This document shows positions 60,805-64,000 of a DNA stretch of 64,000 bases, in pieces. The position numbers were made by a program, and so were the translations under genes. The stretch's first letter is position 1; each line of letters opens with the position of its first letter. The stretch spans positions 1 through 64,000 of the IMG/VR virus record IMGVR_UViG_3300023110_000024. One strand, given 5' to 3'. The notes under the pieces were generated by a model. That model was given only the letters and a program-made list of their open reading frames with translations, did no database searches and was not told the origin of the DNA. This DNA comes from a virus.

Positions 60805-60835
60805 ATTATGACTCATCACCATAATGAGTCATAAT
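60805..60835 (-). promoter_or_regulatory. Strong 12-bp hairpin in the leader of the 166-aa gene
   Basis: ATTATGACTCAT and ATGAGTCATAAT pair perfectly over 12 bp with a 7-base loop. It lies between the CTAAATAC promoter-like box and the ribosome site, with no U-tract after it. It could stabilise the message, be a processing site, or bind a dimeric protein as a DNA operator. Confidence 0.5.
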
Positions 60836-60843
60836 GTGTTACT

Positions 60844-60851
60844 GTATTTAG
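60844..60851 (-). promoter_or_regulatory. Late-promoter variant CTAAATAC
   Basis: CTAAATAC followed by AG, identical over 10 bases to the one before gp18; 60 bases before the ATG at 60784. Confidence 0.42.
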
Positions 60852-60868
60852 CCGTATATTAGAAATGA

Positions 60869-61006
60869 TTATTTTGTTTTTTTGTGAGGTTGAGGTTTGA
60901 GTTGTTGTTTTGCCCAGTTAGGCAAGTCTTTGTAGCGGTACTGAGTCATACCAATTGTGTCATTTTCGTCTAGGTTCCATTCGGGTAGAGGATCAGGTTG
61001 TTCCAT
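60869..61006 (-). CDS. 45-aa ORF translationally coupled to iscU
   Basis: It encodes MEQPDPLPEWNLDEND, then TIGMTQYRYKDLPNWAKQQL and a basic PHKKTK end. The start ATG lies 14 bases inside the iscU gene, giving an overlap typical of coupled phage genes. It is too short for routine detection, but it fills an otherwise empty gap, has no stop and balanced composition, and has W/Y residues unlike random AT-rich sequence. Function unknown; a link to IscU is only positional. Confidence 0.55.
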   Translation of the reverse strand: MEQPDPLPEWNLDENDTIGMTQYRYKDLPNWAKQQLKPQPHKKTK

Positions 61007-61388
61007 TTTCAGTGCATTGCTTTCTTCTATAGTCGTCTATTGCTTGTTTGATGGCGTCTTCTGCCAGTACAGAGCAATGAATTTTTACTGGAGGTAGAGA
61101 GAGTTCGTCAACTATGTGTGTGTTTTTGATTTCCAACGCCTCGTCCACTGTCTTACCTTTAATCCATTCTGTAGCTAGGCTTGAGGATGCAATCGCAGAT
61201 CCACATCCAAAGGTTTTGAACTTTGCGTCAGTTATTTTTCCGTCTTCAACTTGTATTTGTAGCTTCATCACATCTCCGCACTCTGGTGCTCCTACTAGGC
61301 CTGTGCCTACATTAGGTGCGGTTTTGTCTAGAGATCCGACGTTGCGTGGGTTGTCGTAGTGATCAATTACGCCTGTTGAGTATGCCAT
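60993..61388 (-). CDS. iscU: IscU, iron-sulfur cluster assembly scaffold
   Basis: 131 residues, full length (E. coli IscU is 128), with high similarity along its whole length. All ligands are intact: C37 in GAPECGDVMK with D39, C62 in FGCGSAIASSS, and H104-C105 in VKIHCSVLAED. The LPPVK motif at 98-102, recognised by the HscA chaperone, is kept, and YDNPRNVGS is conserved. It holds nascent [2Fe-2S] clusters made with host IscS. No other isc gene is in the window, so it must act with host partners. The start overlaps the lipoprotein stop by one base. Likely an auxiliary metabolic gene. Confidence 0.95.
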   Translation of the reverse strand: MAYSTGVIDHYDNPRNVGSLDKTAPNVGTGLVGAPECGDVMKLQIQVEDGKITDAKFKTFGCGSAIASSSLATEWIKGKTVDEALEIKNTHIVDELSLPPVKIHCSVLAEDAIKQAIDDYRRKQCTENGTT

Positions 61389-62518
61389 TACTTGTTGCCT
61401 TTATTGTTGCCATTGTTGTTTTCGTTCCCATTGCCATTACCATTAGAGTTCCCATTGCCATTGCTAGCATCACTATCGTCATTATCATCATTATTTCCAT
61501 TATTATTGTCATTCCCGTTATCATCGTCAACTATATTAACCTTTAATTCTTCATTTGTATAGCTACTAGTTCCATTAGTAATGTTATCAATATTTATCAA
61601 TATGTTCTCATTACCATTAGAATCATTAACATTATCGTCAATTGCGATTATAGTAATATAATTACTTGTTCCGCCAGCTAAAATGTCAATCCAGCTTGAG
61701 GATATTGAGTAGTCTTCTCCTGCTGCAGCTGTTCCTGTAACTTTTAGTGTAACTCTTACATCTACAGTTGTAACTTCTGACAAGGTTGCGGTTACAGTTA
61801 CATTGTCTTGATTTGCTTCTTTGATGTTATCCCCAGATATAGTTACAGTTACAATAGGAATTACTGGAGGAGGTTCTTCTTTAGGTTCTTCTTCCTCTTT
61901 GCCATACTCTTGTAGCGTAGTAGAAAGAACTTTTAGCTCTTCGTTGTCAGCAATATGCTCTGCCAATCCTTCTGATGATAGGGTTTGATGTAGGTGATCC
62001 AGTGCGTCTTCTGCTGTAACCATTGTCTTTCCTACAGTTGCAGTTACAACGGCTGCTTCTTCAGCAAACGAATCTACAGGTACGTCAAACTCTACAGACT
62101 CATACTTTAGTTTTTCTCTTGTGTTTGATGCGATTGTGATGCCATTTGACGGATCTCCGTCAGCATCTAGTGTCTGTAATAGTCTAGATAGGTTGATTAC
62201 TTTGTTATCTGCTGTACCAGAAGCGCCCATTACCTCTACTGGTGTTAGGGTAGGACCGGCTGTTGTAGTGCCTAAGTCAATATTACCTAGCTGAAAGGAT
62301 ACAGTGTCGCCCGGATTATACCAAAATCTACCTTGTTCATCTGTAATACCACCAAGTCCTGAGGAGGTTTGGTAATCTACGCCAGCTACTTCTGAGTCTT
62401 TGAATACGCCTGGTGTGCCTTCTCGTATCACATCATCCACAGTTAGGATTTCATCTTCGCTCAATGGGGCGCAGGATACAAGTAATAAGGGTATGAGTAC
62501 TTTAGAAAGGTGAGACAT
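61388..62518 (-). CDS. Lipoprotein with Calx-beta-like domain and Asn/Gly-rich tail
   Basis: 376 residues. The signal MSHLSKVLIPLLLVSC has a lipobox Cys16. A first domain of about 180 residues includes GVDYQTSSGLGGITDEQGRF, which resembles surface adhesion or carboxypeptidase-like modules. An E/P linker leads to a Calx-beta-type domain (VTVTISGDNIKEANQDNVTV, GTAAAGEDYSIS, then VNDSNGNENILINI). The last 45 residues are nearly all N, G, D, S and K. It would be displayed on the infected cell surface; its purpose is unknown, perhaps superinfection exclusion. No clear ribosome site; a terminator lies in its leader. Confidence 0.72.
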   Translation of the reverse strand: MSHLSKVLIPLLLVSCAPLSEDEILTVDDVIREGTPGVFKDSEVAGVDYQTSSGLGGITDEQGRFWYNPGDTVSFQLGNIDLGTTTAGPTLTPVEVMGASGTADNKVINLSRLLQTLDADGDPSNGITIASNTREKLKYESVEFDVPVDSFAEEAAVVTATVGKTMVTAEDALDHLHQTLSSEGLAEHIADNEELKVLSTTLQEYGKEEEEPKEEPPPVIPIVTVTISGDNIKEANQDNVTVTATLSEVTTVDVRVTLKVTGTAAAGEDYSISSSWIDILAGGTSNYITIIAIDDNVNDSNGNENILINIDNITNGTSSYTNEELKVNIVDDDNGNDNNNGNNDDNDDSDASNGNGNSNGNGNGNENNNGNNKGNK

Positions 62519-62531
62519 TATTGCAGCCCAT

Positions 62532-62558
62532 AAAAAAAGGAGCCAATAATTGACTCCT
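62532..62558 (-). terminator. Rho-independent terminator after gp23
   Basis: AGGAGTCAA and TTGGCTCCT form a 9-bp stem (one G-U) with a TTA loop, followed by a run of seven T on the minus strand. It follows the gp23 stop by 25 bases and would limit the abundant capsid transcript before the lipoprotein gene. Confidence 0.88.
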
Positions 62559-62563
62559 AATTT

Positions 62564-62571
62564 TATTTATC
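62564..62571 (-). promoter_or_regulatory. Late-promoter-like GATAAATA between gp23 and its terminator
   Basis: GATAAATA, 46 bases before the lipoprotein ATG, but upstream of the terminator hairpin. A transcript from it would begin at the edge of the hairpin, so that the structure may not form fully. Confidence 0.42.
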
Positions 62572-62583
62572 GACTTTGCAGTA

Positions 62584-63753
62584 TTACATAAAGGAAATGG
62601 TACTATCCTTAATACCAATTTTTCCTAAGTAATCAGCAGCATTACCAAGAGATGATGCAGTGTTTGTCAGCTCTACGTATCCGTATCGTGTCATAAACGA
62701 AACGACTGGCTCGAAGGTAGCTGGATCAAGCACAACGCCTGAACTCATCAATGGAATGTATGGACAGTAGAATGCAGGAGCATCGCTTTCAGATGTACCT
62801 TTGTATCCGATCAATACAGGAGCATCGTCACGAGCATATGTATCTACATAAATCTTCATGGAGTTATTCAAAGTTCCTACAAACTTGGTGTTAGTTGGAG
62901 CTTCAAATGTTCCTTCTGTTGTGCGAGCGAATGCACTTGTAGTTGCGCTCTGTAGGATTGTAAGTGTAAGAGGACTTACAACGGCCCAGTTAGCAGCACC
63001 ACGTCGTGTTCGCTGAGCGATTACGTTAGCAGCACGGTTAATCAATACTGCCAAAGCGGCATGCTCGTCACCAACGAATGTAGCATCGCCTGAAGTCATT
63101 GTTTGATCGAATTCAAACAAAGGTGATCCGCCAAGAACCTTCAAACTTTGAAGAACTTCTTGATCAATTTCAACTGTAATTTCTTGTGCAAGAGCAGCCA
63201 TTATTTCTGCTTCAACATCAATTCCGTGCATAGCTTGAGCATCTTGAGCTGCTTCAAAGGTCCAACGAGCACTTAGCTTTCGTGTCTTTGCTTCAACTGT
63301 TTGCTTCAAGATTTGAATTGACATCTTGCGTCCAGCGATACCTTCCATTGACGCTGTTGGGAGTGGCTTTCCATCAGGATCAGTTCCACCACCGGAGTAG
63401 GAAGTAGCAATTTTCCATGGTGTCAATGCTTCTTCACCTGCTGTTACGTTATCGTATGTATCTGCATAACGTACACGCAATGTATGAATCTGTCCTACCG
63501 GGCCGGTAAGAGGTTGAACACCAATAATTTCGTTAGCAATAACGGTAGGCATAACTCTTCGAATAACGGGAAGAATTACACGGTTCAATGTGGCAATATT
63601 ACCAGCTGAGGTTGTTCCAGCGGAAGCACTCTCAATAAGATGCTTTCGTGTGTTCTCAAGTGTAGTTGCCATTACGCTTTTCTTAATACCTTGCAAGCCT
63701 TCAAGAAGTGCTCCTTTGGTATCCTGCCAGCGACTTTCTAACAATTCTGACAT
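62584..63753 (-). CDS. 23: Major capsid protein gp23
   Basis: 389 residues; T4 gp23 is 521 and marine versions are often shorter. The N-terminal propeptide contains TLENTRKHLIESASAGTTSA, where L39-I40-E41|S42 is the likely prohead protease cut. The body has NIATLNRVILPVIRRVMPTV and GVQPLTGPVGQIHTLRVRY, the best-known gp23 signatures, and then LSARWTFEAAQDAQAMHGID. The end is YVELTNTASSLGNAADYLGK. AAGGAGA precedes the ATG. The gp22-like gene lies directly upstream and a terminator downstream, as expected for the head operon. Confidence 0.96.
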   Translation of the reverse strand: MSELLESRWQDTKGALLEGLQGIKKSVMATTLENTRKHLIESASAGTTSAGNIATLNRVILPVIRRVMPTVIANEIIGVQPLTGPVGQIHTLRVRYADTYDNVTAGEEALTPWKIATSYSGGGTDPDGKPLPTASMEGIAGRKMSIQILKQTVEAKTRKLSARWTFEAAQDAQAMHGIDVEAEIMAALAQEITVEIDQEVLQSLKVLGGSPLFEFDQTMTSGDATFVGDEHAALAVLINRAANVIAQRTRRGAANWAVVSPLTLTILQSATTSAFARTTEGTFEAPTNTKFVGTLNNSMKIYVDTYARDDAPVLIGYKGTSESDAPAFYCPYIPLMSSGVVLDPATFEPVVSFMTRYGYVELTNTASSLGNAADYLGKIGIKDSTISFM

Positions 63754-63764
63754 TTAATTTCTCC

Positions 63765-64000
63765 TTAATTAAGTCCTGCAAGTCTGCGAATGTCGATGAC
63801 ATTATCCCTTGCACCTGTTTGTTGTGTTTCGTCTTTTACTTTCTTGTTGCCTGTTATTTCTTTGCCTTCTGTTAACGTTGCCTTTTTAGTTTTTGGTTTT
63901 GAGTCTTCATTCAATACAGTCGGTAGGTATTTGTCGAAGGAAGATTTTAGTCGATCAGTTTGAACACTTTCTAACAAGTCCACCATAATAGTCTTTTGTG
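63765..64000 (-). CDS. 22: gp22-like prohead scaffold, C-terminal end (cut by window edge)
   Basis: The frame is open from the right edge to the stop. An ATG at 63986 would give 73 residues, but it has no ribosome site and the frame continues upstream without a stop, so it is taken as internal. The piece is charged and helical (LLESVQTDRLKSSFDKYLPT), contains A-T-L-T-E|G, a prohead protease consensus, and ends DIRRLAGLN. T4 gp22 is the scaffold core located just before gp23 and is cut into peptides by gp21. Position and composition support this; sequence similarity was not tested. Confidence 0.68.
   Translation of the reverse strand, partial: QKTIMVDLLESVQTDRLKSSFDKYLPTVLNEDSKPKTKKATLTEGKEITGNKKVKDETQQTGARDNVIDIRRLAGLN

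Noticed and set aside
63765-63986. Complete 73-aa gene starting at 63986
   Set aside because: The ATG has no ribosome site and the frame is open to the window edge; it is better read as the C-terminus of a gp22-like scaffold.
1-64000. Prophage or integrated element
   Set aside because: No integrase, attachment site, repressor region or bacterial flanking genes were seen; gene content and order are those of a lytic T4-like phage.

Overview
This window is part of the genome of a large, AT-rich, T4-like myovirus, probably marine. Its T4 core genes are recognisable from sequence: uvsW (cut by the left edge), uvsY, uvsX, gene 32, large terminase gp17, small terminase gp16, head completion nuclease gp4, tail tube gp19, sheath gp18, neck and tail-completion proteins gp13, gp14 and gp15, major capsid gp23, and the C-terminal end of a gp22-like scaffold (cut by the right edge). 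There is no integrase, no photosynthesis gene and no host chromosomal context. A phage-encoded IscU of proteobacterial ISC type argues for a proteobacterial host rather than a cyanobacterium (inference).

Layout: 1-8.6 kb is the recombination module (uvsX, a 70-aa ORF, uvsY, a 445-aa unknown, uvsW), interrupted between uvsY and the 445-aa gene by a glycan island. The island has two capsule-type transferases, three DxD glycosyltransferases and a polysaccharide pyruvyl transferase broken by a frameshift at an A7 tract. A tRNA-Thr(UGU) and gene 32 follow. From 9.7 to 13 kb there is an SGNH-like protein, three small exported proteins or lipoproteins and a 482-aa unknown. From 13 to 23 kb is the packaging region. 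Here gp16 and gp17, neighbours in T4, are separated by three genes, one encoding a 2035-residue protein; all three begin with peptides resembling capsid-targeting and prohead-protease sites. From 23 to 34 kb are tail and neck genes, with gp14, gp15, a Nudix hydrolase and an HNH-like gene on the opposite strand.

From 34 to 60 kb is an unusually large adhesin/tail-fibre locus of about 22 genes built from a small set of shuffled modules: four Kelch-like propellers, two seven-bladed FG-GAP propellers, a LamG-like domain, a peptidase S74 chaperone tip, a 27-repeat 1280-aa protein, and stand-alone copies of N-terminal modules. From 60 to 64 kb are a conserved unknown, a 45-aa ORF, iscU, a Calx-beta lipoprotein, gp23 and the end of gp22.

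Expression: most structural genes carry AGGAG-type ribosome binding sites, and many have a T4 late-promoter-like octamer (TATAAATA, GATAAATAC, CATAAATAC or CTAAATAC) about 17-25 bases before the start. Hairpin terminators follow gp23, gp19 and a fibre gene. All assignments come from reading the sequence and from family knowledge; no database search was run.
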